Shown: positions 15,420-24,594 of the stretch, one piece after another
How positions within the stretch are numbered: the stretch's first letter is position 1
How the letters are laid out: every line of letters starts with the position of its first letter
NCBI GenBank assembly: GCA_026391675.1
Contig: JAPLDQ010000037.1
Span: forward strand, 1 to 64,000
Source of the DNA: Bacteroidota bacterium
GTDB lineage: Bacteria > Bacteroidota > Bacteroidia > Bacteroidales > JACABE01
Length of the DNA: 64,000 nt
Direction: 5' to 3'
Position numbers and translations under genes: made by a program
Notes under the pieces: generated by a model
Databases searched by the model: none
What the model saw: the letters and a program-made list of their open reading frames with translations, nothing else
What the model was told of the DNA's origin: nothing

Positions 15420-16433
15420 TTATAAATTTAAATCATTTCGTATCAATTCTAACTTAAGTAATAAGTTCTTCATTTCATCCAGATTTAGCCTATGTGTATT
15501 ATGGGAGTGGTAATCTTCGAATGCAGATACTTTTTCCTCTCCTTCAACAAAGTATTTATCATAGTTCAAATCTCGACTGTCGCATGGGATACGGTAATAT
15601 TCTCCAATATCTTCCGATTTAGCCATTTCTTCTCGGGTTACAAGGGATTCATATAATTTTTCACCATGACGCGTACCAATGATACGAATTTTTGCATCCG
15701 ATTGATACAAATCAATCAAAGCTTTTGCTAAAACATCAAGCGTTGCTGCAGGTGATTTCTGAACAAATAAATCACCATTTTTGCCATTTTGAAATGCATA
15801 CAATACCAAATCCACTGCATCATCCAATGACATCATAAAACGTGTCATTTTCTCATCTGTTATTGTGATGTCATTACCAGCTTTAATTTGGTCTATCCAT
15901 AATGGAATTACAGAACCACGGCTGGCCATTACATTTCCATAACGGGTACAGCATATAATGGTTGCTCCGTCTGAACCGAGATTACGGCCTTTTGCAATGG
16001 CTACTTTTTCCATCATAGCTTTACTGATGCCCATTGCATTAATCGGATAACAGGCTTTGTCGGTACTCAGAACAACTACATTTTTAACTCCATATTGAAT
16101 TGCAGCATCCAATACATTTTCCGTCCCCATAACGTTGGTTTTAACAGCTTGTATAGGAAAAAATTCACAGGATGGTACTTGTTTTAATGCCGCAGCATGA
16201 AACACATAATCTACTCCATGCATTGCACCATCCACACTCCGTTTATCCCTTACATCACCGATATAGAATTTTAATTTATTACTTTTAAACTCATGACGCA
16301 TATCATCCTGTTTCTTTTCATCACGGCTAAAGATTCTGATTTCCTTGATATCTGTATTGAGAAATCGATTCAATACAGCATTGCCGAAAGATCCTGTTCC
16401 CCCGGTTATTAAAAGCGTTTTATTATTGAACAT
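15420..16433 (-). CDS. UDP-GlcNAc 4,6-dehydratase/5-epimerase (CapE/WbjB/FnlA type)
   Basis: A 337-residue CapD-family SDR of the soluble short type. Motifs: ITGGTGSFGNAV for NADP binding, FSRDEKKQDDMR, AALKQVPSCEFFPIQAVKTN split around residues 80-100, and a catalytic STDKA plus the family-typical M-x3-K (MGISKAMMEK) in place of Y-x3-K. FnlA/WbjB enzymes dehydrate UDP-GlcNAc and epimerise it to L-configured 4-keto sugars. The 2-epimerase and reductase that follow make up a three-enzyme UDP-L-6-deoxy-HexNAc pathway. Confidence 0.9.
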   Translation of the reverse strand: MFNNKTLLITGGTGSFGNAVLNRFLNTDIKEIRIFSRDEKKQDDMRHEFKSNKLKFYIGDVRDKRSVDGAMHGVDYVFHAAALKQVPSCEFFPIQAVKTNVMGTENVLDAAIQYGVKNVVVLSTDKACYPINAMGISKAMMEKVAIAKGRNLGSDGATIICCTRYGNVMASRGSVIPLWIDQIKAGNDITITDEKMTRFMMSLDDAVDLVLYAFQNGKNGDLFVQKSPAATLDVLAKALIDLYQSDAKIRIIGTRHGEKLYESLVTREEMAKSEDIGEYYRIPCDSRDLNYDKYFVEGEEKVSAFEDYHSHNTHRLNLDEMKNLLLKLELIRNDLNL

Positions 16434-16513
16434 TTTTTTTGGTTATTTATTCAGAAAAGTTAAGAATATTTATAATTCATTAATAGAAGTTCTAAATTCA
16501 TACAATCTTATCT

Positions 16514-17542
16514 CTAGGTTTTATTTATACCGTTTATTTTATTTATCATTTCTATTATTATATCATTCCAAGATTTTAGGTTTGCACCGTTAATGTTATT
16601 TCTATAAATATGAATAATTGATCTTTTAATATTTGGTATCGAGACATTTTCAATAGTTAAATTTTTTAATAATTCTTGGTGTGGTTCTATATCAGAGATA
16701 AAAGATTCATCTGCAAAAAATATACCTTCAGATATAGCATTATATGAATTCTCAATCATAGTTGTTGAGATATAATACTTGCTTTTTTTTAAATAATTTA
16801 CTATTTCAATTCTATCTAAAAATTTGTTAATTATTTCGATATCTTTATCGTTTTTGATAAACGAAGGGATATATTTATCATTACCAATAATAACTAATTT
16901 TAATCTTGGTTCTTTTGATTTCAGCATTTCATAAATGTAATAAGAATCCTTAATAGCCTTATACCATTGAGTGCCAATAACTAATGCAATATCTTCTTTT
17001 TTTTCAATCAGTTTATTATTTAAATGTGATATCTCATCATCACCACCATTAACAGATAAAAATAATTTGGATTTATATTTTGGATTTATTAAATTTAATG
17101 AAAAATTTGATTCAGCTGAAATTATATCAGAATTTTTGAATCCATTTTTTGTAATAATTCCTAAATATATAAATTTTAATCTATTAGAAAATGACATTGG
17201 AATTTTAAATGGAATGATTGGCAATACATTGCTCAAATGAAACCAATTTACATCAGCTATTTTTTTGTAAATAGGAATTCCGTATGAATAATAAAAAACA
17301 GGCCTTTTTATGGTATTAATTACATCCTTTAGATAGTCATCATCATTAAATACTCTTTGAAATATATTTTGATCAACTAAAAAATATTTGTTGTTAGTAA
17401 ATTCATCAATAAGAAATGCACATCTATTATTAACTATAAAATAAGCGCCGCCATTTTCATTAAACCATTTTGAATATTCATATAAACGTTTATAACCTCC
17501 ACCTGAATATGATGCAGCAAAATTAAATAAATATTTTTTCAT
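16514..17542 (-). CDS. glycosyltransferase-like protein, GT-B fold
   Basis: A 342-residue protein with a weak glycosyltransferase pattern. The N-terminus has SYSGGGYKRLYEYSKWF, similar to the Gly-rich acceptor loop of GT4 enzymes. The second half holds IALVIGTQWYKAIKDSYYI, LVIIGNDKYIPS and the terminal helix SYNAISEGIFFADESFIS with a Glu in the GT-B E-x(n) position. It is very AT-rich, as are the neighbouring transferases. It lies 80 bases upstream of the dehydratase gene. Acceptor and donor are unknown; assignment is by pattern and context. Confidence 0.6.
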   Translation of the reverse strand: MKKYLFNFAASYSGGGYKRLYEYSKWFNENGGAYFIVNNRCAFLIDEFTNNKYFLVDQNIFQRVFNDDDYLKDVINTIKRPVFYYSYGIPIYKKIADVNWFHLSNVLPIIPFKIPMSFSNRLKFIYLGIITKNGFKNSDIISAESNFSLNLINPKYKSKLFLSVNGGDDEISHLNNKLIEKKEDIALVIGTQWYKAIKDSYYIYEMLKSKEPRLKLVIIGNDKYIPSFIKNDKDIEIINKFLDRIEIVNYLKKSKYYISTTMIENSYNAISEGIFFADESFISDIEPHQELLKNLTIENVSIPNIKRSIIHIYRNNINGANLKSWNDIIIEMINKINGINKT

Positions 17543-17621
17543 TTTATCTTTTTGTATTTGATTGATAATTTGGTTCTTTAATACATTTATTATAAAATTT
17601 TAGTAAGATAGTAAGAATAAA

Positions 17622-18728
17622 TTATAAACTTGTGTTCTGTATTTTTCTTAAAAATAGGGTTCCATGAGTATCTGGGTGATTATTCATAAAACTTGAAACT
17701 GTTTTAGTTGCTTCTTTTGCAATAGTCGAATATTCCTTATATGATTGAAGAAATAATTTCATTTTGGAAACAATGTCAGCGGGATCTCCTGTATTTATCT
17801 TATAACAATTTTTCCCTTCAATCATTAAGTAAGAAATACCCCCAACGAAAGTAGTAATAATTGGAATACCCATACCCATTGCTTCATAAATTACACGCGG
17901 AAAACCTTCATCATGACTGGGCAATATAAATACATCAGAATCTATATAAAACTGTTTCAAATTATGCCAATTTGAAACAGAACCATAAAATTGAAAATAA
18001 TTATTCAAATTAGCATCGTTAACAAGCTTTATAAAAGTCTCTTCATCTGGTCCATCACCTACAATTGCAACATGAAAATGGGTATAACCATCATGAACTA
18101 ACAATCGAACAGCATGCAATATGTCATAAATTCCTTTTCTTAATTCTAATCGACCAACAACTAAGAACGTGATTTCTTTTTTTTGAATATATTCTCGGTC
18201 TTGAATTATTTCTTCATCACGCATTGAAATCATCGGTCTTATTGATGAAACAGTATTACAATATTTTTTTATTTGAGGGTTAAAATAATCAGATACACTT
18301 AACACAAAACTTGATTTTTTCAAAAGAAATCGAGAAATATTTGAATTTAAGCCAATTTCACCCCTTACGTATAAGCCAATTTTCTTGTTAAAAATTTTTG
18401 TTAAAAATAAAAGCAATGGTGACAAACTTCCGGGATAAAATATATATACAAAATCAGTGCAATATACCAATTTTATTAATTTTATGAAGGATAATAAATA
18501 TGTTAATAATTTAAAATTCCTTACTTTAACAGTAGTTAAATCTATAGTATCAGGTATTGCATAGTCAGTCATATTTGATAAATTCTTAACGCTCTCACTC
18601 ATATAAAAGACGGATAAACGGACTTCTCCTTTTAAAATTTCTTCGAAAAAAGCACCAATTGTATTATTTACATAATAGATACCTTTCTTTTCTGCCAGGC
18701 CACCATTCAATACACATAATACTTTCAT
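17622..18728 (-). CDS. glycosyltransferase family 4
   Basis: A 368-residue GT-B enzyme. The C-terminal domain is clear: FLVVGRLELRKGIYDILHAV, VAIVGDGPDEETF, FYGSV, then SHDEGFPRVIYEAMGMGIPI, the E-x7-E signature of GT4. The N-terminal domain includes NNTIGAFFEEILKG and a hydrophobic stretch (YLLSFIKLIKLVY). It should add one sugar to the repeat unit on the inner face of the membrane. The previous transferase gene ends 30 bases upstream. Confidence 0.88.
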   Translation of the reverse strand: MKVLCVLNGGLAEKKGIYYVNNTIGAFFEEILKGEVRLSVFYMSESVKNLSNMTDYAIPDTIDLTTVKVRNFKLLTYLLSFIKLIKLVYCTDFVYIFYPGSLSPLLLFLTKIFNKKIGLYVRGEIGLNSNISRFLLKKSSFVLSVSDYFNPQIKKYCNTVSSIRPMISMRDEEIIQDREYIQKKEITFLVVGRLELRKGIYDILHAVRLLVHDGYTHFHVAIVGDGPDEETFIKLVNDANLNNYFQFYGSVSNWHNLKQFYIDSDVFILPSHDEGFPRVIYEAMGMGIPIITTFVGGISYLMIEGKNCYKINTGDPADIVSKMKLFLQSYKEYSTIAKEATKTVSSFMNNHPDTHGTLFLRKIQNTSL

Positions 18729-18758
18729 GTAATAACTTTAAATTTATCAATTAAATTA

Positions 18759-19934
18759 TTAGTCTTTTTTATTAATCAATTGTTCAAAGAAATTAATTAG
18801 ATGCTCTGATTGCTTCAAATAATCGAAATTTTCCATAGCTACTTCTTTCCCTTTCATTCCAACTTTATTTGCTAATTCAGTCTGATCTAAAATAAAATCC
18901 AGTTCTTTTGCAAATGATTCTTCATTTGGTTCTACAATAAATGCGGATATACGATGTTTTAAATAATCACAGGCTGTATCCACACTACTAAGCAATATTG
19001 GTCTTCCAGAACGTAAATATTCACCTATTTTTGTTGCTGAATTATATTTATTCTGCCGGTTATAATTTTTTGAAAGCACAAGTAGTTTAGCTGTATTAGT
19101 AAGATTTATCAATTCATCTTCAGGTAAATAACCTTTGAAAATAATTTTATCATCAAGTTCTTTTTCTTTTATAAAATCGATAACTTCCATCTTTACATCC
19201 GAAAATCTTAAATCCCCTGTTAATATTAGTTTTATAGTAGGATATTTGTAATTTATTGATGCAAAAGCTTTTATTATAGTTAATATTCCATCTTTTTTCT
19301 GGCTCAACGAACCGGTATATACCAGGTTATTACTAATCTCGGAAAAAACAGTTTCTGAGTTTGTTTTAATCTCTGTTATTATTGGTAAAACAATAATTTT
19401 TGCTTTTACAGGATAATCAAGAGTGAAAAAGTTTAACAGAGTTTCAGAAATAACTACAATTCCATCGAAAATAGAATATTTTACTTTTATCTTTATTTTT
19501 TGAAATATATTTAAGGATTCATTATTATAATATGGAACTTCATTAATCTCTAATACAAGTTTTGCTTTTATGATTTTTGACAAAAACTTCATTAAAATAT
19601 ACCGTTGTATTGAGTTACCTACAATTAATATGATATGAGGTTTTTGTTTAAAACACAAGAAAAAAGTAATAAAGTTGCCTAAAAAATCATGAATTCTACG
19701 TCCAAGAAAAAACCTGCTTCGAACAGTAGAATTCCATGCATATTGATATGCTATGCCTTCATATAAACCACTTGTTTTTTTATTATTAATATAGTTTTTA
19801 AATTCAGTTGGATAAGGAATAATTATTTTTACATCTTTTCCAAGTAAATTTAAACCTTTTGCCAGTAAGTGTACCCTTTTAGTTCGTGCCATTCCATTTG
19901 GGTAAGGCATATCAGGGATAATACATATTTTCAT
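18759..19934 (-). CDS. glycosyltransferase family 4
   Basis: A 391-residue GT-B protein. The N-terminus IIPDMPYPNGMARTKRVHL is a typical acceptor-side loop; the donor-side domain carries LVYTGSLSQKKDGILTIIK, LILTGD, IIFKGYLPEDEL and SATKIGEYLRSGRPILLS, where the usual E-x7-E is replaced by a K-x-x-E-Y-L-R-S-G pattern common in capsule GT4 enzymes. It probably adds one residue of the repeat unit. Substrate unknown. Confidence 0.85.
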   Translation of the reverse strand: MKICIIPDMPYPNGMARTKRVHLLAKGLNLLGKDVKIIIPYPTEFKNYINNKKTSGLYEGIAYQYAWNSTVRSRFFLGRRIHDFLGNFITFFLCFKQKPHIILIVGNSIQRYILMKFLSKIIKAKLVLEINEVPYYNNESLNIFQKIKIKVKYSIFDGIVVISETLLNFFTLDYPVKAKIIVLPIITEIKTNSETVFSEISNNLVYTGSLSQKKDGILTIIKAFASINYKYPTIKLILTGDLRFSDVKMEVIDFIKEKELDDKIIFKGYLPEDELINLTNTAKLLVLSKNYNRQNKYNSATKIGEYLRSGRPILLSSVDTACDYLKHRISAFIVEPNEESFAKELDFILDQTELANKVGMKGKEVAMENFDYLKQSEHLINFFEQLINKKD

Positions 19935-20047
19935 GAATCTGGTATTTAAGGTTTAATTTGGAGTATAGATGAAATAAAGAATCTCCTTAATTTATAATAT
20001 AAGTAAAACAGGGAAAAGTAAAATTAAATAAGAATATACAATTAAAA

Positions 20048-20674
20048 TTAATATTCAGTTTTATTTAAATTTGTTAAAGCTTGTATTACTTTACATGGAT
20101 TACCAGCGGCAATTACATTGGACGGAATATCTTTTGTAACAATACTTCCGGCACCAATAACTGAATTAGCACCTATTTTTACCCCTTTAAGAATTGTAAC
20201 ATTTACACCTAACCAAACATTATCCTCAATTATTATAGGCTTTGGTGATCCACTCCTCGGGTCAGTTGGATGCCAGTCTGAATCTGTAATAAGTGTATTT
20301 GCTCCACACATTACATTATTACCCAAGATAATACTTTTAAAACATCCTATTACTGTACCGCTTAAACCACAATTATCACCAATAATAATTGAAGCATTTT
20401 CCATTTGGGTTGAAATAATACAAGGTCTGTTTATACCTATATGATTTGATGTTGGGCGATTGTTGAATCTGCAATTATTTCCAATAACTATTGTACTTTT
20501 GGGGATTCTTTTAATGATTAATAAACCTCTGGTTGTTAAATTTACACCATAGATTACACGCCACCAACTCAGACTCCATTTACTCAATGTAGAACTAAAA
20601 ATAACATCTATTCTTCTTAAGAATGTATCAAAATACCATGAAATGTTATCTTTGTTAAGCAATAATATTTTCAT
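20048..20674 (-). CDS. left-handed beta-helix acyltransferase (WbbJ/WcaF-like)
   Basis: A 208-residue hexapeptide-repeat protein. Repeats begin about residue 55 (TIVIGNNCRFN) and run to about 195, with the catalytic-region marker DSDWHPTD (His) and the closing segment GVNVTILKGVKIGANSVIG and IAAGNPCKVI. Such enzymes O-acetylate sugars with acetyl-CoA. The first ~50 residues are hydrophobic/basic (WSLSWWRVIYGVNLTTRG). It lies between the wzy polymerase gene and a GT4 gene, so it probably acetylates the repeat unit. Confidence 0.88.
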   Translation of the reverse strand: MKILLLNKDNISWYFDTFLRRIDVIFSSTLSKWSLSWWRVIYGVNLTTRGLLIIKRIPKSTIVIGNNCRFNNRPTSNHIGINRPCIISTQMENASIIIGDNCGLSGTVIGCFKSIILGNNVMCGANTLITDSDWHPTDPRSGSPKPIIIEDNVWLGVNVTILKGVKIGANSVIGAGSIVTKDIPSNVIAAGNPCKVIQALTNLNKTEY

Positions 20675-20897
20675 TTTTAATCAAATTTTTATTATTAATT
20701 AGGCTGAAGACCATTTAAAAAATAATTATCACTGTTACAAAATTAATTCCAATAAATTTATCCTTAATAAATAAAATTTTTATAAATATTATTTTTTCTC
20801 TGCACAAATAATTGTTTTAATTTAGAGTGTTTTTGTTAAATTTATTTAACTTTGATATCTTAAGAAAGGTTCAATAGAAATTTTGGTGCTTAATAGA

Positions 20898-22262
20898 TTA
20901 TTCAATGATATTATTATTGATTATTTTATAGCCTTTATATTTTTTACTAAAATATAGAAGACCTAAGATGAAAGTAATAGATTCTTGAGGTTGTAATCCA
21001 TATGCAAAATTAGAGCCCATTAAAGAGAGAGAGAAAAATAATAGTAAAAGTAAAGAAAAAAAGTTAGTATTAAACAGAAAATAATTAACTATCTTTCTAT
21101 AAAAATAACCTTGTAAAATAGAAATAATTGCTATACCAAATACACCAAAGTCAAGATAAAATATCATGAATTGTGTATATGCATAATTAAAATTTTTAAA
21201 ATTCCCCCCAATATCTATTAAATCATTCTGTAAAACGCTACCGATTATATGATTGGCAGGAACATAAAGTTCTATTCTTAAATAAGCAAAAATAGTATAA
21301 ATCAAATTATCAACGGCTGCAAAGGTTCCCCTTCCATAAAGTTGGCCAATTTTCTCAATGTAATTATTTGAAAGTGCATAGTCAAATGCACGAAATGGGC
21401 CAATATTATAAGCAACTATTTGTTCAAAAAAAATGTTTAAGCCATCCAATGAGTTTTCAAAAGTGAAATCATTGTTTCCCAGTCTAATAGATGTAATATA
21501 ACCTAATGATAAAAATATAATTGAGAAAAGAAATAATAATTTTATCAAAAATTTAGGTTTCCTTAGAATTGACTTTAATATACTGTAATTATTTATTTTA
21601 AATAGATTTGTTTTAAGATTTATAAAATAAACAAAACATAACATTTCTATAAAAGTAATATAATTTTGTCTCCCGGCACCCACAAATCCATAAAAAACAA
21701 CAAACAATGTATATAACAAAGTTCTTAAATTTAAATATTTATTATTAATTATACGGATGCATATTAAAAGCATTAACAAATAAAATAGTGGACTTCCAAT
21801 CCAACCCCAAATCAATCCAAGATAACGATGTCCAAAAATTAAAGCTTTATTATCATAAAAATACATTGTACGAACATTACTTTCGCCAATTAATATCAAT
21901 GTTCTAAATGTCATAAAAACAGGAAAGGCATAAATTAAACTTATAATAAAAAATAATTTAAACCCATTAGATTTCTCAAATTCAAGATTTATTGATCTAT
22001 TAACATTATTAACCTTATTACGCATATTAGTATTAGGATGAATTAGAAATCCAATTACTAACATTCCCATTCCTAATAACTGGTATAAGTATACTTTGTC
22101 ACTAACTTCTTTCAAATTGTATAAATTAAATGTTGAAATACATAGCCAAAATCCATACCACAAAATATAAATTGTAATAAGTATGAATGCAAGTTTACTA
22201 CTGGCAGATTTTTTAGAAATTAGTATTAAAATAATAACTATAAGTATAATGAAATATATCAT
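20898..22262 (-). CDS. O-antigen/capsule polymerase, Wzy-like membrane protein
   Basis: A 454-residue protein with about 11-12 hydrophobic segments and few conserved sequence motifs, as is normal for Wzy. The pattern of short loops, one longer loop (about 265-350, containing FEQIVAYNIGPFRAFDYAL and GRGTFAAVDNLIY) and a C-terminal pair of helices fits O-antigen polymerases that join repeat units at the periplasmic face. It is the only polymerase-like protein in the cluster, which also holds one flippase. The gene is very AT-rich. A 473-base non-coding gap precedes it. Confidence 0.75.
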   Translation of the reverse strand: MIYFIILIVIILILISKKSASSKLAFILITIYILWYGFWLCISTFNLYNLKEVSDKVYLYQLLGMGMLVIGFLIHPNTNMRNKVNNVNRSINLEFEKSNGFKLFFIISLIYAFPVFMTFRTLILIGESNVRTMYFYDNKALIFGHRYLGLIWGWIGSPLFYLLMLLICIRIINNKYLNLRTLLYTLFVVFYGFVGAGRQNYITFIEMLCFVYFINLKTNLFKINNYSILKSILRKPKFLIKLLFLFSIIFLSLGYITSIRLGNNDFTFENSLDGLNIFFEQIVAYNIGPFRAFDYALSNNYIEKIGQLYGRGTFAAVDNLIYTIFAYLRIELYVPANHIIGSVLQNDLIDIGGNFKNFNYAYTQFMIFYLDFGVFGIAIISILQGYFYRKIVNYFLFNTNFFSLLLLLFFSLSLMGSNFAYGLQPQESITFILGLLYFSKKYKGYKIINNNIIE

Positions 22263-22735
22263 GTTTTATCCATATTTTGGTAAATTAGAAGATTAATTTT
22301 TAGCTTAAACAGTTCTTGTTATGGGAAACCATAAAGGTGTTTAATGGTAATAAATAGTTACAATCTTTATCTTTTTTGAAATAAATACTTAGAAGCCAAT
22401 CAGATTAATTATTTCAAAATGTACAACCAACTTTTCAAAAGTTTTAAATTACCAAATGAATTTATTTCCTTGTAAATTTTTATAAATTCTGTTCCAAACA
22501 TTTTATAAAATATCTTTTTTTAAAAACTTAAATGAATTATTTCAGAATCGAATTTCTTCTTATAAGTAGTTTGTAATTAACTATTAATAAATATATTGAA
22601 TTTTTCCCCCATTTTTATCAAATAGCGAAACTTTCAGCAACAACATAAATAAAAAGTTTATAAGTTGTAAAGTAATTTAAATTATTTTTAATAAAATTAT
22701 CAGCGATTATTTATAATTTAAAAAGAATAAAATAA
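22263..22735. other. 473-bp AT-rich gap inside the polysaccharide locus
   Basis: No gene is supported in this stretch between the nucleotidyltransferase and polymerase genes. It is strongly AT-rich with many stops in all frames. No clear hairpin or -7 box was identified. Since almost every other gap in the cluster is under 120 bases, a secondary promoter or a decayed gene could lie here, but I see no direct proof of either. Confidence 0.5.
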
Positions 22736-23794
22736 TTAAGAATCTTCATTAAGTATCTTGAAATATTCCTCCCAATTCCCAACATCTTTCCATGATTTTT
22801 CACTAACCGGGAAAACGCCAACTCTTCCACCTCTTGAGTTTACATTCTCAATTAATTGAGTAATGTGGAAAAATTCATTTGAAGGTATCTCAGCCAATAA
22901 ATGTGGCTCTAAAATGTACATGCCACTATTGATTTTTAAATTAAGTTCAGGCTTTTCAATCAATTTAAGTAATTTCCCATTTTCCCCTGTTTCGAGGGTT
23001 CCATAAATAATAGGTATATTTTTCAGGGCAGCAACTATAGTTATTTCGTTATTGTTTTCACGATGATATTTTAATACTTCTGAATAATCCTGATTAATGA
23101 GTATGTCACAATTACTTACAAAAAAAGTTTCAGTAATTTTGCCTTTAAGCAACGACAAACTCCCTGCTGTTCCCATTGGTTTATCTTCTTTGAAATAATG
23201 GATGGAATAGGGAAGATTTTGTTGTTTTAGATAGTATTCGATAAGTTCAGCTTTGTAGTTCACTGAAATGTAAAATGCATCACAACCATGATTGTTGAAT
23301 CGTTCAAAAATTTCTTCTAAGAATGTTTTATCATTGATGGGTATGAGTGGCTTGGGGAGAACATTAGTGAGTGGCTTTAACCTTGTCCCCAAACCACCTG
23401 CCATAATAACCACGGGTAAATTAAAACGGAACAAAGGCTCTTTTTTAATTTCACCAAATAAATCTTCCCAAAAATTAACATTCACCAAATTATTATTATT
23501 ATCCACAACCGGCATAAACTCAGCACGTAGTGTTAGCATTAGTTTTTTTACTTCCTCTATGCTTTCATTGGGTTTTGCGACAATATAATCATTCCGCATT
23601 ATGGATGAAACCTTGTCTGTAAGCTTATGGTTTTTAATCAAAGCACGCTGAATATCTCCAATTGAAAGTAACCCAACATATTTACTTTCGGAGGTTATAA
23701 TTAAAAGTTTACATTTTATCTCATCCATTAGCTTCATGGCAGTGATAATGTCTGAAGAAGAATCAATTATTAATGACTTTATTGAATTATTCAT
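22736..23794 (-). CDS. CBS-domain sugar-1-phosphate nucleotidyltransferase
   Basis: Two parts in 352 residues. Residues 1-115 form a CBS pair (LLIITSESKYVGLLSIGDIQ and FMPVVDNNNNLV). Residues 125-352 are an NTP-transferase: MAGGLGTRLKPLT (131-143), LPKPLIPI (146-153), SNCDILIN for the metal Asp and WKDVGNWEEY at the end. The same domain order occurs in PtmE-like guanylyltransferases of legionaminic acid synthesis. With the LegB-like dehydratase in this cluster it may activate a hexosamine-1-phosphate. CBS domains suggest control by a nucleotide. The actual NTP and sugar cannot be read from the sequence. Confidence 0.88.
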   Translation of the reverse strand: MNNSIKSLIIDSSSDIITAMKLMDEIKCKLLIITSESKYVGLLSIGDIQRALIKNHKLTDKVSSIMRNDYIVAKPNESIEEVKKLMLTLRAEFMPVVDNNNNLVNVNFWEDLFGEIKKEPLFRFNLPVVIMAGGLGTRLKPLTNVLPKPLIPINDKTFLEEIFERFNNHGCDAFYISVNYKAELIEYYLKQQNLPYSIHYFKEDKPMGTAGSLSLLKGKITETFFVSNCDILINQDYSEVLKYHRENNNEITIVAALKNIPIIYGTLETGENGKLLKLIEKPELNLKINSGMYILEPHLLAEIPSNEFFHITQLIENVNSRGGRVGVFPVSEKSWKDVGNWEEYFKILNEDS

Positions 23795-23850
23795 TTAAAG
23801 ATAATTAGTTAAAATATTTGATTAAAAAGTATACGAGCAATATAGAACAT

Positions 23851-24522
23851 TTATAAATATTGAATTATTTTTTCAAATTGGTACTGCGTAAAAATATTAT
23901 CTTCAGTTAAAGAATCATCTTTAAATAAATAAACACAAAATTCCCAGGGTAAATAATCATTTCTTAGAGCAACTCTTTTTGAAAGCGTTTTACAGAATGA
24001 GAATACCTCGCCTGGATCAGCCCTGAAAATATTTTCATGACGATTATCCCCATATATACTCACAAAATCTACAGAGACTCCTTTTTTAGATAATTTAAAC
24101 ATTGTATTAATCATACTCTTGACAAATTCCCAATGTTTTTCTCCAATATTAATATTTAATGTTCCCGATAAGACAACGTAGTCCCATTGTTCTATTGTAT
24201 TTTCTTCTATTATATCTAAAACACGAAAATCAAGAGTTGGATATAAGGATTTGCATACTTCAATAAAATCAGGTGTTATATCTATTCCTGTATATTTCCC
24301 TTCAAAATTAATAGCTTCCTTCAAATATTTATAGAGATCACCGAAACCACACCCCACATCAAGAATACTATCGTTATTTGTGATACCAATTTCTTTAATT
24401 ACATTAAAACGAACGTTTTGTTTTTGACCTGGGAAAAATAATGATTTATTATTTATACCATGCTTTTCAAATTGATTCATGTAATCTTTAATAATTTGCT
24501 TTTTTTCTAAGTTCCATTCCAT
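23851..24522 (-). CDS. class I SAM-dependent methyltransferase
   Basis: A 223-residue soluble methyltransferase. The SAM motif is ILDVGCGFGDLYKYL (about 56-70), followed by YTGIDITPDFIEVCK and DYVVLSGTLN at strand 4. It stands between the ATP-grasp and CBS-nucleotidyltransferase genes in a same-direction run, so it could methylate the amino sugar, or a group that the ATP-grasp enzyme adds. Acceptor unknown. Confidence 0.82.
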   Translation of the reverse strand: MEWNLEKKQIIKDYMNQFEKHGINNKSLFFPGQKQNVRFNVIKEIGITNNDSILDVGCGFGDLYKYLKEAINFEGKYTGIDITPDFIEVCKSLYPTLDFRVLDIIEENTIEQWDYVVLSGTLNINIGEKHWEFVKSMINTMFKLSKKGVSVDFVSIYGDNRHENIFRADPGEVFSFCKTLSKRVALRNDYLPWEFCVYLFKDDSLTEDNIFTQYQFEKIIQYL

Positions 24523-24594
24523 TATAAATATGTATTTGTATTTTTAAATTGGATTTATTGCTTTATTAATAGGGATAATGTACTAAAATCAAAA

